The position numbers and the translations under genes are program-made. From assembly GCF_000348945.1 (NCBI RefSeq), contig NZ_AOCK01000007.1, positions 180,786 to 244,785 on the forward strand: 64,000 nt of DNA. The letters are read 5' to 3'. Under the pieces are notes generated by a model. The model was not told where the DNA came from. It saw nothing but the letters and a program-made list of their open reading frames with translations, and did no database searches. The stretch is from Paeniglutamicibacter gangotriensis Lz1y. Lineage in GTDB: Bacteria > Actinomycetota > Actinomycetes > Actinomycetales > Micrococcaceae. Every line of letters begins with the position of its first letter. The first letter of the stretch is position 1. Below are positions 33,400 through 42,176 of the stretch, in pieces.

Positions 33400-34935
33400 C
33401 TACTTCGAACGCTGACGCTTTTCGCGCACACGCATCGCCACTTCAATGGGAGTGCCCTCAAAACCGAAGGTCTCACGAAGCCTGCGGGTAATGAAACGAC
33501 GGTACCCCGGATCCAAGAAACCAGTGGTGAACAGAACAAAACGCGGTGGCCGGGAGGACACCTGGGTACCGAAGAGAATACGTGGTTGCTTGCCTCCGCG
33601 CAGGGGGTGCGGATGGGCTCCCACAAGCTCGCCCAGGAAGGTGTTGAGCTTGCCGGTGGAGATGCGCTTATCCCACGATTCCAGGGCCGTGTGCAGGGCC
33701 GGAACGAGCCGGTCCTTGTGCCAGCCGGTCTTGGCCGAGATGTTCACGCGCGGGGCCCACTCAACGTGGGCGAGGTCCTGTTCGATCTCGCGCTCGAGGT
33801 AGCGGCGGCGGTCATCGTCCATCAGGTCCCACTTGTTGAAAGCGAGCACCAAGGCACGGCCCGAGTCAATGGTCATCTGCAAGATGCGCACATCCTGCTC
33901 GGAGAGCACCTCGTCGACGGCGATCAGCACGACGGCGACCTCGGCCTTTTCCAGGGCGGCCTGGGTACGCAGCGAGGCGTAGTAGTCCGAACCCTGGGCC
34001 ATGTGCTGGCGGCGGCGGATGCCCGCGGTGTCCACGAAGCGCCAGATTTCGTCGCCGAGCTCCACGAGCTCATCAACCGGGTCACGGGTGGTGCCAGCGA
34101 CGTTGTCAACGACCACGCGCTCCGAGCCGGCCATCTTGTTCAACAGCGAGGACTTGCCCACGTTCGGGCGGCCGACCAGCGCAATGCGGCGCGGGCCGCC
34201 ACGCGGGATGATCCCGCCGAAGGCCGAGTGCTCGGGCAGCTTGGCTACCACGGCGTCAAGCAGGTCCGCGGCACCGCGGCCGTGCAGGGCCGAGACCGGC
34301 CAGGGCTGGCCGAAGCCCAGGCCCCAGAGGAAGGAGGCGTCGGCTTCCTGGTTGGCGTCGTCAACCTTGTTGGCCACCAGCAGCACCGGCTTCTTCTTCC
34401 GGCGCAGCATCTTGACCACTGCCTCGTCGGTGGCGGTGGCCCCGACGCGCGAGTCCACCACAAAAAGGATGACGTCGGCCAGGTCAGCGGCCATTTCGGC
34501 CTGCTCGGCGACGCGGGCGTGGATGCCCTTGGCGTCATGTTCCCAGCCACCGGTGTCCACCAGTGTGAAGGTCTTGCCCAGCCATTCGGCCTGGTAGGTG
34601 ACGCGGTCGCGGGTCACGCCCGGGACATCCTCCACGACCGCTTCGCGGCGGCCCAGGATGCGGTTGACCAGCGTGGACTTGCCCACGTTGGGACGCCCGA
34701 TGATGGCCAGCACCGGGGCGATGACCTCGTCGGCGTCGTCATCGTAGTCATCGTTCAGGTGCGCCAGCAGCTCGGCGTCTTCGGAGTCCAGGTCGTAGTC
34801 CTGAAGACCTGCCAGCAGGGAGGTGGCACGCGCGTCGGCGTCCTCGTCGCTGATTTCGGCCAGGCGGTCGGCGATGTTGTCCTCGTTGAACGGGACGTAT
34901 TCGGCGCCCTCGTCCGGAAGCAGGCTCTCACTCAT
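33400..34935 (-). CDS. der: Ribosome biogenesis GTPase Der (EngA)
   Basis: A 511-residue double GTPase needed for maturation of the 50S ribosomal subunit. It has two G domains, each with GRPNVGKS (G1) and a DTGG or DTAG (G3), with NKVD and NKWD (G4), then a KH-like C-terminal domain ([31 protein letters not shown]). The N-terminus carries an acidic extension of about 70 residues rich in Asp and Glu before the first G domain. It ends the operon parA-scpA-scpB-rluB-tyrA-cmk-der, an order close to that in mycobacteria (cmk-engA, Rv1712-Rv1713). Confidence 0.97.
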   Translation of the reverse strand: MSESLLPDEGAEYVPFNEDNIADRLAEISDEDADARATSLLAGLQDYDLDSEDAELLAHLNDDYDDDADEVIAPVLAIIGRPNVGKSTLVNRILGRREAVVEDVPGVTRDRVTYQAEWLGKTFTLVDTGGWEHDAKGIHARVAEQAEMAADLADVILFVVDSRVGATATDEAVVKMLRRKKKPVLLVANKVDDANQEADASFLWGLGFGQPWPVSALHGRGAADLLDAVVAKLPEHSAFGGIIPRGGPRRIALVGRPNVGKSSLLNKMAGSERVVVDNVAGTTRDPVDELVELGDEIWRFVDTAGIRRRQHMAQGSDYYASLRTQAALEKAEVAVVLIAVDEVLSEQDVRILQMTIDSGRALVLAFNKWDLMDDDRRRYLEREIEQDLAHVEWAPRVNISAKTGWHKDRLVPALHTALESWDKRISTGKLNTFLGELVGAHPHPLRGGKQPRILFGTQVSSRPPRFVLFTTGFLDPGYRRFITRRLRETFGFEGTPIEVAMRVREKRQRSK

Positions 34936-35091
34936 GGTGTGGTTCCTTTGCGTTGCGTGCCTCCACCAAACGCGGAAGCCGTATCAATTCAAGCATGTCT
35001 CCCCCGGGGGGCTGCAGCGGCGCCTTGGCGCAACTGCCCTCCGGTGGGGATAGGGGGGGGTGATCCGTGTGGCGGCGGATCAGGTGGTGTC

Positions 35092-35754
35092 TTAGGCGGC
35101 CTGGGCCTTGATGGCCTCAAGCACCGTCGCCACGGTCTGTTCGAAGTCGAGCTCCGAGGAGTCGACGGTCACCACGCCGTCGGCGGCAACCTGGAAGTTG
35201 ACCACCGTGGAGTCCTTGGCGTCGCGGGCGAGCACCTGGGCCTCGAGTTCGGCGGCGCTCTGGGTTCCGCCCAGTTGCAGTCCGCGGCGGCGCAGGCGCG
35301 CCTCCTCGGATGCGGTGAGCAGGATGCGGGCGTCGGCGTCGGGGGCCACCACGGTGGTGATGTCCCGGCCTTCGGCCACGATCCGCTCATGCTCGTTGAT
35401 GATGGCCCGCTGCCGGGCCACCAGCTCCGCGCGTGCCTGAAGGTTGGTGGCCACCGCCGAGACCGCCGCGGAGACGAACGGTTCGCGGATGGCCTCGGTG
35501 ACATCGGTGCCGTGGATGGTGATGCGTTCCACGTCCGGGTCGGTGGAGATGAACAGCTCAGCTGCCTTCACCGCTGCGGTGACGGCCGCTGCGTCGGCGA
35601 GGTCCGTGCCGGCATCCAGTGCATGCCAGGTCACGGCCCGGTACATGGCACCGGTGTCCAGGTAAGCCGCATTCAGGCGGCGGGCCGCCTCCTTGGAGAC
35701 CGAGGACTTGCCGCTTCCGGAGGGGCCGTCGATGGCCACGGTGATTCTCTGCAT
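35092..35754 (-). CDS. cmk: Cytidylate kinase
   Basis: A 220-residue enzyme that phosphorylates CMP and dCMP with ATP. The P-loop is GPSGSGKSS near residues 9-17, the CMP-binding stretch is YLDTGAMYRAVT, and ARQRAIINEHERIVAEGRD holds the conserved Arg and the AEGRDI motif. The ATG shares its first base with the tyrA stop (TAATG), so translation is coupled. A TTG six codons upstream is a less likely start. Confidence 0.96.
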   Translation of the reverse strand: MQRITVAIDGPSGSGKSSVSKEAARRLNAAYLDTGAMYRAVTWHALDAGTDLADAAAVTAAVKAAELFISTDPDVERITIHGTDVTEAIREPFVSAAVSAVATNLQARAELVARQRAIINEHERIVAEGRDITTVVAPDADARILLTASEEARLRRRGLQLGGTQSAAELEAQVLARDAKDSTVVNFQVAADGVVTVDSSELDFEQTVATVLEAIKAQAA

Positions 35755-36857
35755 TACTGCACAACCTTCCAACCTAGTGCGCTGAGCACTGTGATCAATT
35801 CTTCCCGGCGTCCGGGGATGACGGAGATGTCGACCAGTCCGACCTGGTGTCCGGCGGAGTGTTCCATCCGCAGGTCCTCCATGTTGATGCCGGCGTTCCC
35901 GACATCGGCCAGCAAGGCGGCAACCTGGCCCGGCTTGTCCTTGACCACGACGGTGACCAGGGCGAAGGCCTGCGGCGGGGCGCCGTGTTTGCCCGGGATG
36001 CGCGCCTGTCCGGCGTTGCCCTCCCCCATCAGCTCGGCGAGGTCCAGCAGGGCGCCGGAGGCCGTGGGGTCGGCCAGGGTGCCGATGAGCCGTTCCAGGT
36101 CCTCACGCATGCCGCGCAGGATCGGGACCAGTGCCCCGGCGTTGTGGCTGAGGATCTGGATCCACAGGCTCGGGTCCGAGGCCGCGATCCGGGTGGTGTC
36201 GCGCAAGCCGTTGCCGGCCAGCGCCAGCGAATGCCCCGGGGCGCTGAGCAGCCTCGAGGCGATCAGCGAGGAGGCTACCTGCGGGAAGTGCGAGATCAGC
36301 GCGACGGAATCATCGTGCTCGACCGCGTTCATCCGTGAGACCGTGGCCCCCAAATCGATGGCCAGGGCCTCGGCGGTCTTCACCGCGTCGCCGCGCGAAC
36401 CGGAGTGCGCGCAGATGACCCACGGCATCGAGGTGAACAGTCCGCTGCGTGCCGAGGCCGGACCCGAGCGTTCGCGCCCAGCCATCGGGTGGGTGCCCAC
36501 GTAGCGGGCCAGGTGCGCGGCGGTGATCCGCGGATCGCTTTGCACCCCGGCCAGGATTGAGCCCTTGACCGAGGCGATGTCCACCACGGTGGACATCGGG
36601 TAGTCGCACAAGGCTTGGGCGACGACGGCGACGGTGACATCAGGCGGCGCGGCAACCACCACCAGCTCGGGGGCCAAGGGTTTCCCGGGCACTATCACGG
36701 TGCCGGCGCCGATGTCCTGCGCGACGGTTTGGGCCGTGGGAGAGGGGTCGGAAAGCCAGACGGAAAGCCCGCGCTGGCTCAGCCCCAGCCCCACGCTGGT
36801 GCCCAGCAGCCCGGTGCCAAGAACCAAGATCGGTCCGGCCAGGTGCGTGGTGGGCAT
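35754..36857 (-). CDS. tyrA: Prephenate dehydrogenase with C-terminal ACT domain
   Basis: A 367-residue enzyme that converts prephenate to 4-hydroxyphenylpyruvate with NAD, in tyrosine synthesis. The dinucleotide site is VLGTGLLGTSVG near residue 12; the conserved GTHPMAGRERSG and SHFPQVASSLIA segments are present. An ACT domain (residues about 285-360, ALVTVVVKDKPGQVAALL) probably provides feedback inhibition. The chosen ATG is 4 bases after the rluB stop; the longer frame is a shadow of rluB. It is inserted between rluB and cmk, which are adjacent in mycobacteria. Confidence 0.93.
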   Translation of the reverse strand: MPTTHLAGPILVLGTGLLGTSVGLGLSQRGLSVWLSDPSPTAQTVAQDIGAGTVIVPGKPLAPELVVVAAPPDVTVAVVAQALCDYPMSTVVDIASVKGSILAGVQSDPRITAAHLARYVGTHPMAGRERSGPASARSGLFTSMPWVICAHSGSRGDAVKTAEALAIDLGATVSRMNAVEHDDSVALISHFPQVASSLIASRLLSAPGHSLALAGNGLRDTTRIAASDPSLWIQILSHNAGALVPILRGMREDLERLIGTLADPTASGALLDLAELMGEGNAGQARIPGKHGAPPQAFALVTVVVKDKPGQVAALLADVGNAGINMEDLRMEHSAGHQVGLVDISVIPGRREELITVLSALGWKVVQ

Positions 36858-36861
36858 GAAG

Positions 36862-37926
36862 CTACATCCCCACCATTGCCAGCAGGTGCCCGACTTCCTG
36901 GTTGCCCAGCGGACGGATGGCGCCCTGCTTCTGGTCGCCCAGGCGGATGGGTCCGACCTGCACGCGCACCAGGCGGGTGACGGGGAATCCGACCTCATCA
37001 AAGAGGCGGCGGACGATGCGGTTGCGGCCCGAGTGCAAGATGACTTCCACGAGCATGTGCCCGGGGGTGGAATCGATGATCCGGAAGGAATCGACCGAGG
37101 CCCACCCGTCTTCGAGCTTGATGCCCTTCTTCATTTGCGCGCCGATGCCCGCGGGCAGCGTGCCGCGGACCTGCACCAGGTAGGTCTTGGGGACTTCGTA
37201 GGAGGGGTGGGCCAGCCGGTTGGCTGCCTCTCCGTCGTTGGTCAGCAGCAGCAGGCCCTCGGTCTGGTAGTCGAGGCGGCCCACATGGAAGAGGCGTGTC
37301 TGGCCCTGCTTGCGCAGGAAGTCAGCGACGCATTTGCGACCCTCGGGATCTTCCATGGTGGAGACGACGTTGCGCGGCTTGTTGAAGACGAAGTACTGCA
37401 TCGCGGCGTTCAGCTGCAGGCGCATGCCGTCCACGTGTACCCTGTCGCGCTCGGGGTCGATGCGCACACCGGGTTCCACGATGAGGGTGCCGTTGACCTC
37501 GACGCGGCCGTTGGCGATCATTTCCTCGCAGACGCGGCGCGATGCCACCCCGGCGTTGGCCATGACCTTCTGCAGGCGCACACCCTCAAGATCCGAGTTG
37601 GCTGCCTGCGCTTGGGCGCGCTGGGTCGGCTTGGTGCGCACGGCGTCAACCGGGCCCAGGCTCTGTCCGAAGCGTTCCTTGCCGAAGGCCTTGGGTCCAC
37701 CGTATTTCTTGGCCGGGGCACCTGACTTCTTGGCCTGCTTGGGACCGCCGTGTGCCTTGGACCAGGAACCTGTTGATCCCTCGGTGCCGCGTTCGGAGCC
37801 CGAACGCGGGGTGGACGAGCGCGGCTTGTCGTTGGAACGGCCAGCGCCGGACGCTCCGCGGCCGCGGCCGTTGCCGGAGCCTTCGGAGCGCTGGTTTCCG
37901 CGGCCTGGGCGGGATCCCTGGGTCAT
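36862..37926 (-). CDS. rluB: 23S rRNA pseudouridine synthase RluB type
   Basis: A 354-residue pseudouridine synthase. The first 110 residues are basic, rich in Arg, Gly, Ser and Lys, and probably disordered. An S4 RNA-binding domain follows (VRLQKVMANAGVASRRVCEEMI). The catalytic domain contains GRLDYQTEGLLLLTND with the nucleophilic Asp, and NRIVRRLFDEVGFPV. RluB family members modify U2605 of 23S rRNA in E. coli; the exact site here is not proven. AAGGACA lies 4 bases upstream of the ATG. It is 9 bases downstream of scpB. Confidence 0.92.
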   Translation of the reverse strand: MTQGSRPGRGNQRSEGSGNGRGRGASGAGRSNDKPRSSTPRSGSERGTEGSTGSWSKAHGGPKQAKKSGAPAKKYGGPKAFGKERFGQSLGPVDAVRTKPTQRAQAQAANSDLEGVRLQKVMANAGVASRRVCEEMIANGRVEVNGTLIVEPGVRIDPERDRVHVDGMRLQLNAAMQYFVFNKPRNVVSTMEDPEGRKCVADFLRKQGQTRLFHVGRLDYQTEGLLLLTNDGEAANRLAHPSYEVPKTYLVQVRGTLPAGIGAQMKKGIKLEDGWASVDSFRIIDSTPGHMLVEVILHSGRNRIVRRLFDEVGFPVTRLVRVQVGPIRLGDQKQGAIRPLGNQEVGHLLAMVGM

Positions 37927-37935
37927 GATCTGTCC

Positions 37936-38607
37936 TTATGTCGTGTCGTGGTTCGCCGATTGCCAAGGCGAATCAACGTCGTAATCGTCAATGTCACCCA
38001 CTCCGGGAAGATACGGGGAGAGCCGGGGCAGCTCGGAGATACTGCCCAGTCCCAATCTTTCCAGAAAGTACGTGGTGGTCTGATACAACGTGGCACCACT
38101 ATCACCGTCGTCGGGCGCTTCATGAATGAGCCCGCGCGTCAGAAGGGTGCGTACCACCGAATCGACATTGACCCCGCGAATCGCCGCGATCCTGCCGCGG
38201 GAGACCGGTTGCCGGTAGGCGATCACAGCCAAGGTTTCCAACGCTGCCTGAGTAAGTCTTGCCGTTTGGCCGTCGATGACGAAGCGTGAAACGAAGGAAG
38301 CAAATTCACGTCGAGAGAAGATGCGCCAGCCGCCGGCCAATTCACGCAGCTCAAAACCGCGTGGTGTATCCCCACCATCATACTGTGCCCGCAGCTCTTG
38401 CAGGGCCGCTGTGACGCGATCCTCACCGACCTGGAGCACCCGTGCCAGGGCCGACGCGCCGATGGGCTCGTCGATGACCATCAGCACCGCCTCGATGCCG
38501 GCACACAGCCCCCCGGGCAACGCGTCCACCTCGCTGCGCGGAGCCCCGTCATCCCGCGGATGACCTGCCCAGGACAGGCTGGCGGGATCGTTCGGGCTGT
38601 GGTTCAT
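37936..38607 (-). CDS. scpB: Segregation and condensation protein B
   Basis: A 223-residue winged-helix protein that, with ScpA, binds the SMC ATPase in the chromosome condensin. The family stretch LTQAALETLAVIAYRQPVSR and the GVNVDSVVRTLLTRGLI segment are clear. The C-terminal tail (YDVDSPWQSANHDTT) is acidic. The start overlaps the scpA stop as ATGA (38604-38607). Smc itself is not in the window. Confidence 0.95.
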   Translation of the reverse strand: MNHSPNDPASLSWAGHPRDDGAPRSEVDALPGGLCAGIEAVLMVIDEPIGASALARVLQVGEDRVTAALQELRAQYDGGDTPRGFELRELAGGWRIFSRREFASFVSRFVIDGQTARLTQAALETLAVIAYRQPVSRGRIAAIRGVNVDSVVRTLLTRGLIHEAPDDGDSGATLYQTTTYFLERLGLGSISELPRLSPYLPGVGDIDDYDVDSPWQSANHDTT

Positions 38608-39518
38608 GGTCCCTCCGCGGGTGCCGTGGGCGTTGTTGTGTCCGATCTCTCGCCGGCAGGCACCGGGACGGGACCGTATTCCTCGCTCAGCGCCGCCGGA
38701 TCCCAGTCGGTTTCACTCGATTGCCAGCGCACCAGCAACTCTTCCAGCGGTGCGTCCTGGGTGAAGGCGACGACCTGATCCCGGTACATCTCCAGCAGCG
38801 CGAGGAAGCGGGCTACCACCACCAGCTGCGTGGGGGCGTCGGCGACCAGTTCGCCAAAGGCTAGTGTGCCGTGTTGACGCAGTTTCTCGGCCAGGATCAG
38901 TCCCTGTTCGCGCACCGAGACGTTGCCCCCGTGCAGGTGGGCGATGCCCACTTCGGTGGGGGCAGGTGTCTTGGGGGCCAGGGCCGCGGCGGCGAGCTGG
39001 GCCAGTGAGCCCGGGGTGGTGTTGAACATCAGTTCCGGTAGCAGCGCGGCGAAGTGTGCCTCGAGCCCCGCCATGCGCGGGTAGCTTTCGGCCTCGTCGC
39101 GTAGTTTTGTCCCGATCCAGCCGGCGGCGTGCTTAAACGCCTTGTATTGCAGCAACCGGGCAAAAAGCAGGTCGCGGGCCTCGAGCAGCGCCATGTCCTC
39201 CTCGGACTCGGCGTCGGCGTTGGGCAGCAGGCGCGCCGCCTTCAAGTCCAACAAGGTGGAGGCGATGACCAGGAACTCGGTGGTCTCATCCAGGGACTTG
39301 GACCCGGGCAGGGCGGTGAGCACCTTGAGGTAGGCAATAAAATCGTCGGTGACCTCGGCCATGGCGATCTGCGTGATGTCCAGCTCGCGCTTGGCGATCA
39401 GCGAGAGCAGCAGGTCGAAGGGTCCGGTGAAGTTCTGCAGCGAAACCCGAAAGCCACCGGTCGGTTCCGCATCGGGAACCGGCTCGGTGGCCAGGGTGTC
39501 AGCGGCGGGTGCCGTCAT
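38604..39518 (-). CDS. scpA: Segregation and condensation protein A (kleisin)
   Basis: A 304-residue kleisin that bridges the SMC heads. The N-terminal motif FTGPFDLLLSLIAKRELDITQI and the following helical segment (LVIASTLLDLKAARLLP) are characteristic. A C-terminal winged-helix region follows, with an extra Pro/Thr-rich tail. Its start shares the A of the upstream parA stop (TAATG), which indicates tight coupling of parA, scpA and scpB expression. Confidence 0.95.
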   Translation of the reverse strand: MTAPAADTLATEPVPDAEPTGGFRVSLQNFTGPFDLLLSLIAKRELDITQIAMAEVTDDFIAYLKVLTALPGSKSLDETTEFLVIASTLLDLKAARLLPNADAESEEDMALLEARDLLFARLLQYKAFKHAAGWIGTKLRDEAESYPRMAGLEAHFAALLPELMFNTTPGSLAQLAAAALAPKTPAPTEVGIAHLHGGNVSVREQGLILAEKLRQHGTLAFGELVADAPTQLVVVARFLALLEMYRDQVVAFTQDAPLEELLVRWQSSETDWDPAALSEEYGPVPVPAGERSDTTTPTAPAEGP

Positions 39519-40414
39519 TACGGGGCGCCACCACGGGATATCAATTCCTTGGCCAGCTGGCGGTAGGCCTCGGCCCCGGGGTGATTGGTCGCGTAGGACG
39601 TGATGGGTTCGGCCGCGACGTTGGCGTCGGCGAACTTGATGGTCCGGCGGATCACCGTCTCAAAGACGGTGTCCCCGAAGGCCTCGACCAACCGGCCCAC
39701 GACCTCGCGGCCGTGCAGGGTGCGCGGGTCGTACATGGTGGCCAGCACCCCGTCGATGGCCAGCGCCGGGTTCAGCCGGTCCTGGACCTTCTCGATGGTT
39801 TCCACCAGCAGCGCCACGGCGCGCAGCGCGAAGAACTCGGCGGTCAGCGGGATGATGACCCCGTGTGCGGCGGTCAACGCGTTGACGGTGAGCAGTCCCA
39901 GCGACGGCTGGCAGTCGATGAGCACGATGTCGTAGTCGTCGGTGACCGAACGCAGGGCACGTTCTAAGACCTGCTCGCGTGCCACCTCGTTAACCAGCTG
40001 CACTTCTGCTGCCGAGAGGTCAATGTTGGCCGGCAACAGATCAACATTCTCGACGTCGGTGGTGATGATCGCGTCGCGAATTCCGGTCTTGCGGTCCATC
40101 AGCACGTTGTACACGGTGACGTCCAGCTCGTGCGGGTTGGTCCCGAAGCCTGCCGAGAGGGCACCCTGGGGGTCGAAGTCCACCAGCAGCACCTTGCGGC
40201 CGTACTCGGCCAGGGCCGCGGCCAGGTTGATGGTCGAGGTGGTCTTGCCGACCCCGCCCTTCTGGTTAACCATGGCAATCACGCGGGCCGGGCCGTGGGA
40301 TTCCAGTGGCAAAGGCTCGGGGAAAATCGTCATCGGCCGCCCGGTGGGTCCCAACGGTGTGGGCTCCTTGAGTAAGCCCGCGCCTCGCGACTTGCTGCCC
40401 TGTTCCTCGCTCAC
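39518..40414 (-). CDS. parA: ParA-family chromosome partitioning ATPase
   Basis: A ParA-type ATPase upstream of scpA, the position of Rv1708 in M. tuberculosis. The deviant Walker A KGGVGKTT lies near residue 52, with LLVDFDPQGALSAG and IVLIDCQPSLGLLTVNAL. The start is uncertain: a GTG at 40414 gives 298 residues, a GTG at 40426 adds four, and an ATG at 40333 (MTIFPEPL) would remove 27. No clear ribosome-binding site decides between them. The tight coupling to scpAB suggests a link between origin segregation and condensin, but ParB is not in this window. Confidence 0.9.
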   Translation of the reverse strand: MSEEQGSKSRGAGLLKEPTPLGPTGRPMTIFPEPLPLESHGPARVIAMVNQKGGVGKTTSTINLAAALAEYGRKVLLVDFDPQGALSAGFGTNPHELDVTVYNVLMDRKTGIRDAIITTDVENVDLLPANIDLSAAEVQLVNEVAREQVLERALRSVTDDYDIVLIDCQPSLGLLTVNALTAAHGVIIPLTAEFFALRAVALLVETIEKVQDRLNPALAIDGVLATMYDPRTLHGREVVGRLVEAFGDTVFETVIRRTIKFADANVAAEPITSYATNHPGAEAYRQLAKELISRGGAP

Positions 40415-40565
40415 GGTATGAACCACGCTTCCGTTCGTTGTGCGATGTTGTTGTCTACTGGTTTCAAGGGTATAGGTTGTGCGCCAGCCTTTGCCCAATC
40501 GGCGTTACGGCGAGCCTTTACCTTGAAGTTGAAGTCCAATGTTGGGCTATGGCGGTGCACACACC

Positions 40566-40602
40566 AACGCCAGGGCGCCCGCTCGTGCGGCGCCCTGGCG
40601 TT
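40566..40602 (-). terminator. Hairpin terminator after dctA
   Basis: AACGCCAGGGCGCC and GGCGCCCTGGCGTT are perfect inverted repeats around CGCTCGTGC. On the minus strand the stem is followed by GGTGTGTG rather than a pure T-run. It lies between the dctA stop and the parA start. Confidence 0.72.
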
Positions 40603-40625
40603 CCTCAGCTGGTGGTGCGGTGGCG

Positions 40626-41942
40626 CTAGTGCTCGTTGGCGGTCAGCGACAGCTCGTCGAAGGGACGGTCCCCGGCCAGTACCGCACGGGCCTGGTCCAT
40701 ATCGATTTCCTTGGTCCACTTGCCAATCAACAAGGTGGCCACGGCGTTGCCGGTGAAGTTGGTCAGCGCGCGGGCCTCGGACATGAACTTGTCGATGCCC
40801 ACGATCACGCCCATGCCATCAAGCAGTTCCGGGCGGTGCGACTGCAGGCCAGCGGCCAGCGTGGCCAGGCCGGCGCCGGTGACTCCCGCGGCCCCCTTGG
40901 AGGCGATGATCATAAAGACCAGCAAGGAGATCTGCTCGCCCAGGCTCATCGGCATGCCCATCGCGGTGGAGACGAACAGGGCGCTCATGGTCAGGTAGAT
41001 CGCGGTGCCATCAAGGTTGAAGGAGTAGCCGGTGGGAACCGTGATGCCTACAACCGGCTTGGAGACCCCGGCGTGCTCCATCTTGGCGATCAGCCGCGGC
41101 AGCGCCGATTCGGAGGAGGAGGTGGAGAAGATCAGCAGGTATTCGCGGGCCAGGTACTTCATCAGCGCGAAGATGTTCAGGCCGGTCACCGCGCGCAGCA
41201 TCGACCCCAGGACCACGACGATGAACAGGGCACAGGTGGCGTAGAAGGCGCCCATGAGGATGGCCATGGAGCCGATGGCGGCCCAACCGGTGGCACCGAC
41301 CACCGCGGCGATGGCACCGAAGGCGCCGATCGGGGCGAGCCACATGATCATCATCATCAGGCGGAAGACCACTGCCTGGATGCTCTTGATGGCGCCGAGC
41401 ACCGGTTCCCCGCTCTTGCCCATGGACTGCAGCGCGAAGCCGACGAAGAGGGCCAGGACCAGGGTCGGGAGCACCGGGATGTCCCCGGGGATCAAATCCA
41501 GCAGGAACTTCACGGTGCCGTTCTCGGCGCTGGCCGCAGCGTTTTCGTACTTCTCCAGCTTCAACCCGGCACCCGGGTGGATCAGGTTGCCCACGAACAG
41601 GCCGATGGCCAGGGCGAAGGTGGACATGGTCATGAAGTAGAGCAGTGCCAGTCCGCCGACCTTGCCGACCGTGGCGGCCTTGGCGATCGAGCCGATGCCC
41701 AGCACGATGGTGCAGAAGATCACCGGGGCGATGATCATTTTGATCAACGCCACGAACCCGGTGCCCAACGGCTTAAGCGCCTTGCCCAGGTCCGGGGCCA
41801 CCAGGCCGATGGTCGCACCGGCCACCACGGCAACGATGACCATGATGTACAGCCAGTGGGTGCGGTCCTTTTTGACCGGTGGATCCTGGTTTTCGTGGGG
41901 GTCCCGGTCCAGGACTCCGATCGATGCCGGCGTCGATGTCAT
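40626..41942 (-). CDS. dctA: C4-dicarboxylate transporter DctA (DAACS family)
   Basis: A 438-residue sodium- or proton-coupled symporter for succinate, fumarate and malate. The start MTSTPASIGVL is fixed by AAGGAG 7 bases upstream. Signature regions of the dicarboxylate/amino acid:cation symporter family are present: the serine-rich STSSSESALPRL, the PTGYSFNLDGTAIY motif, GVTGAGLATLAA and the DKFMSEARALTNFTGNAVATL substrate-binding helix. Eight membrane helices and two re-entrant loops are expected. It is divergent from a DcuS/CitA-like sensor kinase that probably controls it. Confidence 0.94.
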   Translation of the reverse strand: MTSTPASIGVLDRDPHENQDPPVKKDRTHWLYIMVIVAVVAGATIGLVAPDLGKALKPLGTGFVALIKMIIAPVIFCTIVLGIGSIAKAATVGKVGGLALLYFMTMSTFALAIGLFVGNLIHPGAGLKLEKYENAAASAENGTVKFLLDLIPGDIPVLPTLVLALFVGFALQSMGKSGEPVLGAIKSIQAVVFRLMMMIMWLAPIGAFGAIAAVVGATGWAAIGSMAILMGAFYATCALFIVVVLGSMLRAVTGLNIFALMKYLAREYLLIFSTSSSESALPRLIAKMEHAGVSKPVVGITVPTGYSFNLDGTAIYLTMSALFVSTAMGMPMSLGEQISLLVFMIIASKGAAGVTGAGLATLAAGLQSHRPELLDGMGVIVGIDKFMSEARALTNFTGNAVATLLIGKWTKEIDMDQARAVLAGDRPFDELSLTANEH

Positions 41943-42176
41943 GATGTGGCTCCTTCTGAAAGTTTTTGTGTCGGGGAACTCGGGTGCTGGTGGCGCTCGA
42001 GCTCCCGTGTACTTCATCTATGGTGGGTGCGAAAGTGACCGACATCTCTCTTGTGTTCATAATGGTCATGGCGCCCTCCGGGGCATGCCACCCTTGTGGG
42101 CGGAGCACAACGCACCGGGACGAAGCACCGCCCGGGTGCCCGCCGCCGAACCGAGAAGCTGAAGGAGGGCCCACCG

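Noticed and set aside
33394..36504. A 1036-codon open frame on the plus strand
   Set aside because: It runs antisense across der, cmk and tyrA, all of which have clear family motifs. Long antisense frames are common in high-GC DNA with strong third-position bias.
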